NCBI RefSeq assembly: GCF_023330665.1
Contig: NZ_CP097127.1
Span: 992,001-1,056,000 of the forward strand
Direction: 5' to 3'
Origin: Conexibacter sp. S30A1
Lineage (GTDB): Bacteria > Actinomycetota > Thermoleophilia > Solirubrobacterales > Solirubrobacteraceae
Length of the DNA: 64,000 nt
The translations under genes were made by a program, and so were the position numbers. The notes below the pieces were generated by a model. The model had not been told where the DNA came from. It saw only the letters and a program-made list of their open reading frames with translations, and did not search any database. Positions within the stretch are counted from its first letter, which is position 1. Each line of letters begins with the position of its first letter. This document shows positions 30,769 through 38,255 of the stretch, piece after piece.

Positions 30769-31986
30769 GTGTTCGAGGTCCGCAAGCAGGCGCCCGGGAC
30801 GCTGGCGCGAGCCGGCACGCTGACGCTGGCCCATGGCCAGGTGCAGACTCCCGCCTTCGTGCCGCTGGCGACCAGGGGCGCCGTCAAGACACTCGACCCG
30901 AGTGATGTCGACGCGCTCGGCTACGAGATGATCCTCGGCAACACGTTCCACCTCTACCTCTCCCCTGGCCCCGACCTGATCGCAGCTCACGGCGGGCTCG
31001 GCGAGTTCATGCGCTGGCGGCGGCCGATCATCACCGACTCCGGTGGCTTCCAGGTCTTCTCGATGGGTCACGGCGGCGTGGCCGACGAGATCAAGGGCCG
31101 CGCCGTGAGCAGAGCCGGGGGCGGTTCCTCCGCCGCCATCCTGGCGATCACGGAGGAGGGGGTGCGCTTCCGCTCCTACCTGGACGGCGGCGAGCGCCTG
31201 ATGAAGCCCGAGACCTCAATGGCCGTCCAGGCGGCGCTGCACTCAGACATCGCGCTGGTGTTCGACGAGTGCACGCCGTTTCACGCAAGCCGCGACTACA
31301 CCGCGCGCTCAACCGCACGCACACACCGCTGGCTGGAACGCTGCCTGCAGTGGCATCGGCTCAACGGCCCCGCTGACCAAGCCGTCTACGGGATCGTGCA
31401 GGGCGGCGTCGAGCACGATCTGCGGATCGAGTCGGCCCAGACCGTGGCCGCCAGCGCCTGCGACGGCTTTGCGATCGGCGGTTCCCTCGGTCAGGACAAG
31501 CAGCAGATGCACGAGGTGGTCCAGTGGACGACGGCCGCCCTTGAGCAGGCCGCGCCGCAGCGTCCTCGCCATCTGCTCGGGATCGGTGATATCGATGACC
31601 TGCTGAACGGTGTGCAGCTGGGCATCGACACCTTCGACTGCGCCATGCCGACCCGGCTCGCGCGTCACGGCGTGGCGCTCGTGCCGGAGCCTCAGGCGCG
31701 CTGGCGTGTCGACCTGGCCAAGGCGCGCTACCGCGGCTCGCGTGAGCCGATCATGGAAGGCTGCCCATGCCCCGCCTGCAGCGCCGGGTTCACCCGCGGC
31801 TACATCCACTACGCCGCCAAGGCCAGGGAGACAACCGGCCCACGGCTGCTGACGATCCACAACCTCAGCTACATCCAGCGCCTGATGAGCGACCTGCGAG
31901 CCGCGATCGAGTGCGACAGGCTCGACGAGGTGGTCGGCGCGGCGTTTGCCGGCGCGCCGCCCCTGGGCGCTGGTCAGCGGGTGTAG
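30769..31986 (+). CDS. tgt: tRNA-guanine transglycosylase
   Basis: Tgt exchanges guanine-34 for preQ1 in GUN-anticodon tRNAs, a step of queuosine synthesis. The 405-residue protein has the substrate Asp in TDSGGFQVFSM, the nucleophilic Asp in GIDTFDCAMPTRLARHG, and the zinc site CPCPAC with a downstream His in YIHYAAK. A small insertion (AVSRAGGGSSAA) lies after EIKGR compared with the common form. It starts with GTG at 30769. No other queuosine gene is in the window. The end overlaps the convergent kinase gene by 13 bp. Confidence 0.95.
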   Translation: MFEVRKQAPGTLARAGTLTLAHGQVQTPAFVPLATRGAVKTLDPSDVDALGYEMILGNTFHLYLSPGPDLIAAHGGLGEFMRWRRPIITDSGGFQVFSMGHGGVADEIKGRAVSRAGGGSSAAILAITEEGVRFRSYLDGGERLMKPETSMAVQAALHSDIALVFDECTPFHASRDYTARSTARTHRWLERCLQWHRLNGPADQAVYGIVQGGVEHDLRIESAQTVAASACDGFAIGGSLGQDKQQMHEVVQWTTAALEQAAPQRPRHLLGIGDIDDLLNGVQLGIDTFDCAMPTRLARHGVALVPEPQARWRVDLAKARYRGSREPIMEGCPCPACSAGFTRGYIHYAAKARETTGPRLLTIHNLSYIQRLMSDLRAAIECDRLDEVVGAAFAGAPPLGAGQRV

Positions 31987-33197
31987 GTCGAGATGATGTG
32001 TTGCAGCTGCGCGATTCCCGAGCGCCAGCCGCTGGCCACCACCTGGTGGTAGTGGACAACCGAGGTGGAGCGCTGCAGCGCCACCACGGCGGCCACCACG
32101 GCGATCGCCAGGAGCACGACGAAGATCGATGCGGCCCAGGCCAGCCGGCGGCGGCCCTGCTGCGCGCTCGCGCGCGCCGGTGCGGTGTCCGGAACCGGAC
32201 GCCGGGCCGGAACGGTGCGGGGGGCGCGCGGGCGTGTCGCGGCTGCGGTCGCCGGCGAGACGACGCGGGTCTGGGCGGTCGCCTGCTCGCGCCCTCGCGT
32301 CGGCAGCACCCGTGTGGCCGCGGTGCTCATGCCGCCCCGCGCGTTGCGCTGGCCGTCGACGAAGGGCGACACGCCGCGGGCGCCGTCGCGGATCAGCTGG
32401 GAGAGCTCCAGCGCTGAGCGCGGCCGTTCCTCCGCCACGACCGAGATCGTGAGCGCCACGGCTTCCGCCAGTGCCGGCGGCACGCGCGGGTTGATGCGCT
32501 GCAGCGGGATCGGCGCCTCACGCTGCTGCTTGAGCGCCAGCTCGGCGAGCGAGTTGGCCTCGTAGGGCAGCCGGCCCGAGAGCAACTGGTAGGCGACGAC
32601 GCCGAGCGAGTACAGGTCGGCGCTGGGCCCGGCGCCCTCGCCGCGAGCCTGCTCGGGTGAGAGGTAGGCGGCGGTGCCGAGCACCGACCCGACCTGGGTG
32701 ATGCTCGACTGACCGGTGGCGCGGGCGATCCCAAAGTCGGCGAGCTTGACCACGCCGCTCTCTGAGACCAGGAGGTTGCCCGGCTTGACATCGCGGTGCA
32801 CGACGCCGTGGCGGTGGGCGTATTCCAGCCCGCGGCAGGCCTGAGCGACGATGTCCACCGCCTGCTCGACATCGAGGTGACCGCGGTCGCGCAGGATCTC
32901 GGCACAGGAGCTGCCCGGCACGTACTCCATGACGATGAAGTGTTGGTGGGTGCTGTCGTCAAAGCCGGAGTCGAACACCTGGACGATGTTGGGGTGCACG
33001 AGCCGCGCCGCTGCCAGCGCTTCGCGCCGGAAGCGCGACACGAACGTGGGGTCGTCGGCGAGATGCTCGGCCAGTAGCTTCACGGCCACATGGCGCTCCA
33101 GCCGCTCATCGAGCGCCAGCAGCACGGTCGACATCCCGCCGACACCGAGGCGGCCCTCAACCCGGTAACGGCCGTTGATGATCGCCGCCGCGCTCAT
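31974..33197 (-). CDS. Membrane Ser/Thr protein kinase
   Basis: PknA/PknB-like Hanks-type kinase of 407 residues. The kinase domain spans about residues 10-270: Gly loop GRLGVGGMSTV, catalytic Lys in VAVKLL, HRDVKPGN, DFGIARA, and the activation segment ending in APE-like SPEQARG. A Pro/Arg/Thr-rich juxtamembrane linker follows, then one transmembrane helix (WAASIFVVLLAIAVVAAVVAL) and a short external tail without PASTA repeats. All catalytic residues are present. Its start overlaps the stop of the upstream lipoprotein gene by 4 bp (ATGA), so the two are coupled. The signal it responds to is unknown. Confidence 0.93.
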   Translation of the reverse strand: MSAAAIINGRYRVEGRLGVGGMSTVLLALDERLERHVAVKLLAEHLADDPTFVSRFRREALAAARLVHPNIVQVFDSGFDDSTHQHFIVMEYVPGSSCAEILRDRGHLDVEQAVDIVAQACRGLEYAHRHGVVHRDVKPGNLLVSESGVVKLADFGIARATGQSSITQVGSVLGTAAYLSPEQARGEGAGPSADLYSLGVVAYQLLSGRLPYEANSLAELALKQQREAPIPLQRINPRVPPALAEAVALTISVVAEERPRSALELSQLIRDGARGVSPFVDGQRNARGGMSTAATRVLPTRGREQATAQTRVVSPATAAATRPRAPRTVPARRPVPDTAPARASAQQGRRRLAWAASIFVVLLAIAVVAAVVALQRSTSVVHYHQVVASGWRSGIAQLQHIISTYTR

Positions 33198-33778
33198 CCG
33201 CCGCCGCTCGTGCCGGGCCCGCTGTAGGGCGTGGACGTGGCGCCACCGCCGCCTGGCGTGGTGGTCACCGGGGTCGTGTTCGTGGCAGTCGGCGTGACGG
33301 GGCTGGCCCCACCGGTGGTGCTCGTCGTGGCCACGGTTGTGGTGGGCTGGCCGGTTGTCGGCGTGGGCGGCTGGCTGACCGTGTTCGTGAACGCCGGCGC
33401 GGTCGTCGTCGGTGTCGTGTTGGTGCTCGTGTGGGTCCTGGGCTTGGGCTTGGATCGCGTGGGCGTGGGCTTCACCTTCACGTGGCAGGTGCTGGTCGCC
33501 AGCGACTCGACCGTACTCACACCCTGATTGAGGTTGGCGACGAGAGTCGAGTTGACATTGCCGAGCGAGCTCAGATCGTTCTGAAAGCGAATCAGATCCC
33601 GCTGTGCCTGCGCACACGCGCCGCTGTCAAGTGCGGTCGAGACGGAGTTGAGCTCGGCGCTCAGTCGGTTTGCCTGGGCGGCTGAGAGCCAGTGCCCGGA
33701 GCTGGCGCCACAGGCAGCAACTGTGCCAGCCGTCAGTACGGCGGCTGTGGCCATCGCTGCTCGCTGTAGCAACCCCAT
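33194..33778 (-). CDS. Lipoprotein with Thr/Pro-rich tail, coupled to a Ser/Thr kinase
   Basis: The 194-residue protein has a signal peptide with lipobox TVAAC. A helical region with two cysteines follows (about residues 30-100, SGACAQAQRDL and STCHVKV), then a long Thr/Pro/Gly-rich tail. No known domain is recognised. The stop overlaps the kinase start by 4 bp, so the products are probably made together, and the lipoprotein could be an external partner of the kinase. That partnership is inference only. Confidence 0.75.
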   Translation of the reverse strand: MGLLQRAAMATAAVLTAGTVAACGASSGHWLSAAQANRLSAELNSVSTALDSGACAQAQRDLIRFQNDLSSLGNVNSTLVANLNQGVSTVESLATSTCHVKVKPTPTRSKPKPRTHTSTNTTPTTTAPAFTNTVSQPPTPTTGQPTTTVATTSTTGGASPVTPTATNTTPVTTTPGGGGATSTPYSGPGTSGGG

Positions 33779-33847
33779 TGCTGCTCGACTTTAGCCACTG
33801 ACGCGGCCCTCACCGGCCCCGCAGGCGCGCCGCCACGGTCCTGCAAG

Positions 33848-34660
33848 CTACTGCCCGTGGCGCAGCCGCTCGGCCAGCGTTTCCGGGAGACCGGCGTCGC
33901 GTATGGCGGCGGCGGCGCGGGGGATGTCGTAGGCGACGCGATGAAACGTGGCGGCCCAACTTTCGCTGTCCAGCTCGAGCCAGGCTGCCCGCGGATCGCC
34001 GTCGCGTGGCTGGCCGACGCTACCGGGGTTCAGCAACCAGCGCCCCGTGGCGACCAGCAGCCGCTCACCATCGCCCCGGGGACCACCGACAACGCCCGCA
34101 TCCGTCGCCTCCCCGAACGCGAGCGCCACGTGGCTGTGCCCGACGATCGTGACACGCCTGGGAGATTGCTCGACGGCCATGCGCGCCTGCTCCGGCGCAA
34201 GGATGTACTCCCAGACCGGGTCGCGCGGGCTGCCGTGGTACAGCGCCGCCGCGTGCTCCACGTTCAACGGTGAGAGATCTCTCAAAAACTGAGTGGCGGG
34301 CTCGGAGAGAACGGTGGCGGTCCACTCCGCCGCCAGCCGAGCGGGATCGGAGAAGCCGCTCACCGAGATCGAGCCCACGACGCCGAGGTCGTGGTTGCCG
34401 GCCAAGCAGACATCGGCGTGCGCGCGCACCAGCGCGACACAGGACTCCGGGTCAGCGCCGTAACCGACGATGTCACCCAGACACCACACGCTTGTGCAAC
34501 CGGCGCTCGACACGTCCTCGAGCACAGCTTCCAGCGCCTGAAGGTTTGAGTGGATATCAGAGATGACCGCTACCAGAATGCGATCACCCCCGGTCCGCGC
34601 ACGTCCAGCGTCCCGCCTACCCGTCGCTCTCGCCGGACTCTTCGCCCAGCTGTCTGTCAC
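33848..34660 (-). CDS. Metallophosphoesterase (YfcE/MJ0936-like)
   Basis: Calcineurin-like phosphoesterase of 270 residues. Metal ligands are in order: DIHSN (DxH), GDIVGYG (GD), GNHD, and the C-terminal GHSH and NPGSVGQPR. This is the small YfcE-type fold acting on phosphodiesters; the substrate is unknown. The only start codon upstream of the conserved core is a GTG at 34660, inside the upstream DUF3467 gene, giving a 44-bp overlap and about 28 extra residues before the fold. That long overlap is unusual in this window. Confidence 0.88.
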   Translation of the reverse strand: MTDSWAKSPARATGRRDAGRARTGGDRILVAVISDIHSNLQALEAVLEDVSSAGCTSVWCLGDIVGYGADPESCVALVRAHADVCLAGNHDLGVVGSISVSGFSDPARLAAEWTATVLSEPATQFLRDLSPLNVEHAAALYHGSPRDPVWEYILAPEQARMAVEQSPRRVTIVGHSHVALAFGEATDAGVVGGPRGDGERLLVATGRWLLNPGSVGQPRDGDPRAAWLELDSESWAATFHRVAYDIPRAAAAIRDAGLPETLAERLRHGQ

Positions 34661-34946
34661 CGCCGAACTCGGGCAGGTTCTTGATGTTCTCGCGCGTCTG
34701 CCACTTGGCGTAGTTGTCCTGCATCGCGTCGATCAGCTCGCGCATGAAGCGTGGTGCGAGGTTCATGCGGGCGACCACCACGCCCGGCACCTCGTCGTCC
34801 TCGACCTCGTGGTCGACACGCGCGAAGGTGATCGTGAACTCGTATTCGGAGTGGCTGACGTTGGCGAAGTTGGAGTAGTGGCCCGCCATCAGCTCCGGCG
34901 AGAAGTGGATATTGATGCGGCGTTCTTGGGGCTCGGGTTGATCCAT
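34617..34946 (-). CDS. DUF3467 protein
   Basis: The 109-residue protein matches the DUF3467 family, with INIHFSPELMAGHYSNFANVSHSEYEFTI-type N-terminal beta strands and an internal ARMNLAPRFMRELIDAM helix. This small domain is widespread in bacteria and has no assigned function. It contains no signal or membrane segment, so it is cytosolic. It lies upstream of, and overlaps, the phosphoesterase gene, and is divergent from rlmH with only 20 bases between the two starts. Confidence 0.88.
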   Translation of the reverse strand: MDQPEPQERRINIHFSPELMAGHYSNFANVSHSEYEFTITFARVDHEVEDDEVPGVVVARMNLAPRFMRELIDAMQDNYAKWQTRENIKNLPEFGGDRQLGEESGESDG

Positions 34947-34966
34947 AGCCGCCTAGTATCACATCG

Positions 34967-35377
34967 GTGCGCGTTATCGTCGTCGCCGTAGGCCGTATCC
35001 GGCCCCCGTTCAGCGACGCCGTCGCTCACTACACCAAACTCCTGAGCCGCCACACGCGGCTTGAGCTGATCGAGGTCCGCGACGCTGCGGCGGCCGCAGC
35101 ACGGGTCCCGCAACAGGCGTTCGTCTCGCAGCTCGAGGTCAGCGGTGAAGCGCTCGACTCCGAGGAGCTGAGCGAGTTTTTGGAAGCGCGCCGGCGCAGC
35201 GGGCGCGACCTCTGCTTCGTGATCGGCGGCCCCTTCGGCGGCGTCGAGCTTCCGCGCACCGACCACCAGCTATCGCTCGGGCGGCTCACGCTGCCCTACC
35301 AGCTGACCCGCGTCGTGCTGCTCGAGCAGATCTACCGGGCACACAAGATTCTCGCCGGCGAGCCCTACCACCACTGA
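34967..35377 (+). CDS. rlmH: 23S rRNA (pseudouridine1915-N3)-methyltransferase RlmH
   Basis: SPOUT-class methyltransferase of 136 residues that modifies pseudouridine 1915 in helix 69 of 23S rRNA on assembled ribosomes. The SAM-binding trefoil knot region is visible as FVIGGPFGG..LTLPYQLTRVVLLEQIYRA, ending in the family tail AHKILAGEPYHH. The start is a GTG at 34967. The length is slightly below that of E. coli RlmH (155). A separate hairpin lies between it and argS. Confidence 0.93.
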   Translation: MRVIVVAVGRIRPPFSDAVAHYTKLLSRHTRLELIEVRDAAAAAARVPQQAFVSQLEVSGEALDSEELSEFLEARRRSGRDLCFVIGGPFGGVELPRTDHQLSLGRLTLPYQLTRVVLLEQIYRAHKILAGEPYHH

Positions 35378-35398
35378 CCCGGCGCCTCGCTGCGGCAA

Positions 35399-35418
35399 GG
35401 CTAGCCGGCAAGCTAGCC
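35399..35418 (+). terminator. 7-bp hairpin between rlmH and argS
   Basis: GGCTAGC (35399-35405) and GCTAGCC (35412-35418) pair perfectly around a 6-base loop, 22 bases after the rlmH stop and 50 bases before argS. No clear T-tract. It may terminate rlmH or be part of the argS leader. Confidence 0.4.
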
Positions 35419-35467
35419 TCTAGCTCCCGATGCTGTCAAGCACCACCAACAGACCGCACGCTGATCG

Positions 35468-37120
35468 ATGAGCGACCCCGTCGCCGCACTCAAGCAGGCC
35501 GTCGCCGATGCTGCGTTGCAACTGCGCGGCGGGACGCAGACGGAGAGCCAGCCGCCGGCGCGCCTGGATCGTGCCCGCCGGGCCGGCCAGGGTCACTACG
35601 CGACGAACGCAGCGATGCTGCTGGCACCGGCGCTCGGCCTTGCCCCCCGCGAGATCGCCCAGGCGCTCGGGACCCAGCTCACGCAGGCTCTGCGCGGGAG
35701 CCTGCTGAGATTTGAGGTTGCGGGCCCCGGGTTCCTCAACCTGGAGCTCTCCGACGACTGGTACCACTCCGCCCTGCGGGCCCTGCTCGAGGCGGGCGCG
35801 GGCTTCGGCACGGGTGGCGCCGCGCACCCCGAGCGGATCCTGCTCGAGTTCGTCTCGGCCAACCCCACCGCCGTGCTCGTCGCCGCCAGCGGCCGCCATG
35901 CCGCCTACGGCGACGCACTCGCCCGGATCCTGCGCTTCCACGGGCACAGCGTGTCGACCGAGTACTACTTCAATGACGCCGGCTCGCAGATCCAGCGCCT
36001 TGGCGAGTCCGTCCGCGCACGCGCCCTCGGACAGGAGCCGCCCGCGGACGGCTACCAGGGGGCCTACGTGGCCGAGCTCGCAACCGAGATCGCGGGCGCG
36101 GATGACCCATCCGTGCCGGTGGATGCGATCGCCGGCCGTGCCGTCGCGATCCTGCTCCAGCGGATCAAGGCCACGCTGGCGCGCTACGGCGTGCACTTCG
36201 ACACGTTCTTCAGCGAACGGACCCTGCACGAAGGCGCGCCAAGCCCGCTCGAGCGTGCGCTGAGCCGCCTGCGCGAGGCTGGGCACGTGTACGAGCACGA
36301 GGGCGCCGTCTGGCTGCGCACCACGACCTTCGGTGACGACAAGGACCGTGTGCTGTTGCGCTCCGGCGGCGAGCCAACGTACTTCGCCGCTGATGTCGCC
36401 TACATGGAGAACAAGCGCGAACGCGGCTTTGAGCGCCAGCTGCTGCCCGTGGGAGCCGATCACCACGGCTACGTCGCACGCCTGAAGGCGGCCTTTCAGG
36501 CCCTGGGCAACGATCCGGATCTGCTCGAGCCCCTGATCCTCCAGTTCGTGCACCTCGTGGAGGGCGACGCGCGGACAGCGATGTCAAAGCGGCGCGGCGA
36601 GTTCGTCACCCTGGACGAGCTGCTGGACGAGATCGGCGTCGACGCGACGCGCTACTTCATGTTGCAGAGCTCGCACGAGCGCACGCTCGACCTGAACCTC
36701 GACCTCGCTCGGTCCGACTCGTCGGAGAACCCGGTCTACTACATCCAATACGCCCACGCACGCCTCAGCTCGATGCTCGCGAGGGTCGGCGATGAGCGGG
36801 TCTCGCTTGCGGTGGCGGCCGATGCCGTGTGGAGTTCGCCAGCGGGCGAGCTGCACAGCTCCGAGCAGGAACTGATCAGGAAGCTGCTGTCCCTGCCCGA
36901 GGAGGTTGCCGAGACGGCGCAGCGGCGTGCGCCCCATCGCATGGCCGCCTACGCGCTGGAGTTGGCCCAGGACTTCACCGCGTTCTACCGGGATTGCAAG
37001 GTCGTCGGCGCAGAGCCGTCAGAGACCGAGTCATTCCGGATCGCGCTGTGCGCGGCGACGCGCACCCAGCTGGCTGTCGTGCTCGAGCTGCTCGGGGTCA
37101 GCGCGCCCAGCTCGATGTAG
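35468..37120 (+). CDS. argS: Arginyl-tRNA synthetase lacking a canonical HIGH motif
   Basis: The 550-residue class I synthetase has the N-terminal Add1-like tRNA-binding region (about 1-110), the catalytic Rossmann domain and the C-terminal DALR anticodon-binding domain (about 430-550). Conserved blocks include SANPT, GDALARIL, EYYFNDAGSQIQRLG, GADHHGY, and AMSKRRGEFVTL in the KMSKS position. The ATP-binding HIGH motif, usually PLHVGHGR, reads VLVAASGR, with V138-A139-A140-S141 in place of HxGH. The surrounding residues align without gaps, so this is substitution rather than frameshift. The first residue of the KMSKS-like site is also Ala. Family assignment is secure; how it activates arginine is unclear. 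Confidence 0.93.
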   Translation: MSDPVAALKQAVADAALQLRGGTQTESQPPARLDRARRAGQGHYATNAAMLLAPALGLAPREIAQALGTQLTQALRGSLLRFEVAGPGFLNLELSDDWYHSALRALLEAGAGFGTGGAAHPERILLEFVSANPTAVLVAASGRHAAYGDALARILRFHGHSVSTEYYFNDAGSQIQRLGESVRARALGQEPPADGYQGAYVAELATEIAGADDPSVPVDAIAGRAVAILLQRIKATLARYGVHFDTFFSERTLHEGAPSPLERALSRLREAGHVYEHEGAVWLRTTTFGDDKDRVLLRSGGEPTYFAADVAYMENKRERGFERQLLPVGADHHGYVARLKAAFQALGNDPDLLEPLILQFVHLVEGDARTAMSKRRGEFVTLDELLDEIGVDATRYFMLQSSHERTLDLNLDLARSDSSENPVYYIQYAHARLSSMLARVGDERVSLAVAADAVWSSPAGELHSSEQELIRKLLSLPEEVAETAQRRAPHRMAAYALELAQDFTAFYRDCKVVGAEPSETESFRIALCAATRTQLAVVLELLGVSAPSSM

Positions 37121-37132
37121 ACGCGCCGGCGC

Positions 37133-37600
37133 TCAAATGAAACGGTCAAGCTCGGCGTCCAGGCGCTCGGCGTCGGCGCCGGTCAGCGGCTCGGCGACCG
37201 GCAGCATCAGCTGGGCCGCACGCCGCGACCGTGCCCGCCACTTGGGTAGCGTGAACAGGAGCAGCGCCACGCCACCCAAAAAGACGACGGGCGGCAACAC
37301 GTAGACGGTCAGGTTGAAGCCGCTGGCGGGTGGCTGAGCCAGCACGGCCGGGCCGTACTGGGCGACCATGCCGGCCTTGACCTGCGCCATGTCGAGCCCC
37401 TTGGCCAACAGGCTCCGCATGTACTGCTGCTCAGAGATCGCCTGGGGCGAGTCGACCAGCTCGAGCGGCTCGTGGCAGGAGACGCACATGAACTGCGCAA
37501 GCGCGGTGGTGTAGCCGGGGGTCGCGGCGACCGCGCCACCCGCCAGCGCTCCCAAGAGCGCGAGCGCGACAAGCGCAGCGAGCAGGCGCCGTATGATCAC
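37133..37600 (-). CDS. ccmH: Cytochrome c maturation protein CcmH
   Basis: The 155-residue protein has a signal or anchor helix (about 4-26), the redox motif FMCVSCHEP (C39, C42) in place of the LRCxxCQ consensus, and a second membrane helix (about 108-128, VYVLPPVVFLGGVALLLF). It reduces or holds the CXXCH cysteines of apocytochrome c for CcmF. The start is a GTG overlapping the ccmG stop (GTGA); an upstream start is less likely. A CcmH together with a CxxxY-type CcmE is unexpected from the variant System I described in other organisms. Confidence 0.88.
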   Translation of the reverse strand: MIIRRLLAALVALALLGALAGGAVAATPGYTTALAQFMCVSCHEPLELVDSPQAISEQQYMRSLLAKGLDMAQVKAGMVAQYGPAVLAQPPASGFNLTVYVLPPVVFLGGVALLLFTLPKWRARSRRAAQLMLPVAEPLTGADAERLDAELDRFI

Positions 37601-38151
37601 GCCGCGAGCCCCAGCACGCGGTCGAGCGTCCGGTTGACCCATTGGCCCGACAGCTGGTAGGTCCGGGCCGCGACCACGTCACCGTTGCGAGCGATGATGA
37701 ACGTCTCGGGCACGCCGTTGACCCCGTAGGGGCCGACGAAGCTGTCGCCCGGGTCCAGCAGCACCGGATAACTCAGGTGATAGCGGCGCATGTAGCCAGC
37801 GGCGTCGGTGCTGGAATCCTGGTAGGTGATGCCGACCAGCACGCCGCCGTGCGCGCGCAGCAGCTGCTGCGCGCGGCGCAAAAGCGGCGTCTCGTCCTGG
37901 CAGGCTATGCACCAGCCTGCGAACACGTTCAGCATCACGACCTTGCCACGCAGCTGGCTCAGGCTCAGGCGGCGCGAGCTGCCGAGCAGCTGCAGGCGCA
38001 TCGTGTAGTTCGGGGCCGTTGGCTTCTGCCCGCGGCTGACCCGCGCCGCCAGCGCGTTGCCGGGGCCGTTGGCACTGACGCCGAATGCGAGCACGGCCAG
38101 CAGCGCGATCACCACCAGCGAGACAACCCCCGGCACCAAGTACCTGCGCAT
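37597..38151 (-). CDS. ccmG: Thiol-disulfide oxidoreductase, CcmG/TlpA type
   Basis: Membrane-anchored thioredoxin-fold protein of 184 residues. It has an N-terminal anchor (about 6-26) and a thioredoxin domain with the active site WCIAC (C81, C84), where CcmG usually has WCxxC. The cis-Pro region is GVPETFII. It would reduce apocytochrome cysteines through CcmH, to which it is translationally coupled. The ATG lies only a few bases downstream of the 3' end of the group II intron. No Shine-Dalgarno is visible in either the intron-containing or the spliced arrangement. Confidence 0.9.
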   Translation of the reverse strand: MRRYLVPGVVSLVVIALLAVLAFGVSANGPGNALAARVSRGQKPTAPNYTMRLQLLGSSRRLSLSQLRGKVVMLNVFAGWCIACQDETPLLRRAQQLLRAHGGVLVGITYQDSSTDAAGYMRRYHLSYPVLLDPGDSFVGPYGVNGVPETFIIARNGDVVAARTYQLSGQWVNRTLDRVLGLAA

Positions 38152-38202
38152 TGGTAGTCAGGGGCGCAGTACCGCGAGGGCCTGTTTCCCCATTCCCCTT
38201 TC

Positions 38203-38236
38203 AATCCGTGCGTGCGGTTTTCCCGCACACGGCTTA
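38203..38236 (-). ncRNA. Group II intron domain V
   Basis: The 34-base catalytic hairpin, read on the minus strand, has lower-stem strands AGCCGTGTGC and GCACGCACGG and a GAAA-type terminal loop. The 5' AGC matches the catalytic triad. It begins 19 bases after the end of the maturase gene, the normal layout, and confirms a group II intron rather than another retroelement. Confidence 0.93.
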
Positions 38237-38255
38237 CCGATGATCGTCCTGATGG

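Noticed and set aside
31974..33617. Extended 547-residue kinase with a long N-terminal region
   Set aside because: The extra N-terminus is the shifted-frame reading of the overlapping Thr/Pro-rich lipoprotein gene; the ATG at 33197 matches the kinase family start.
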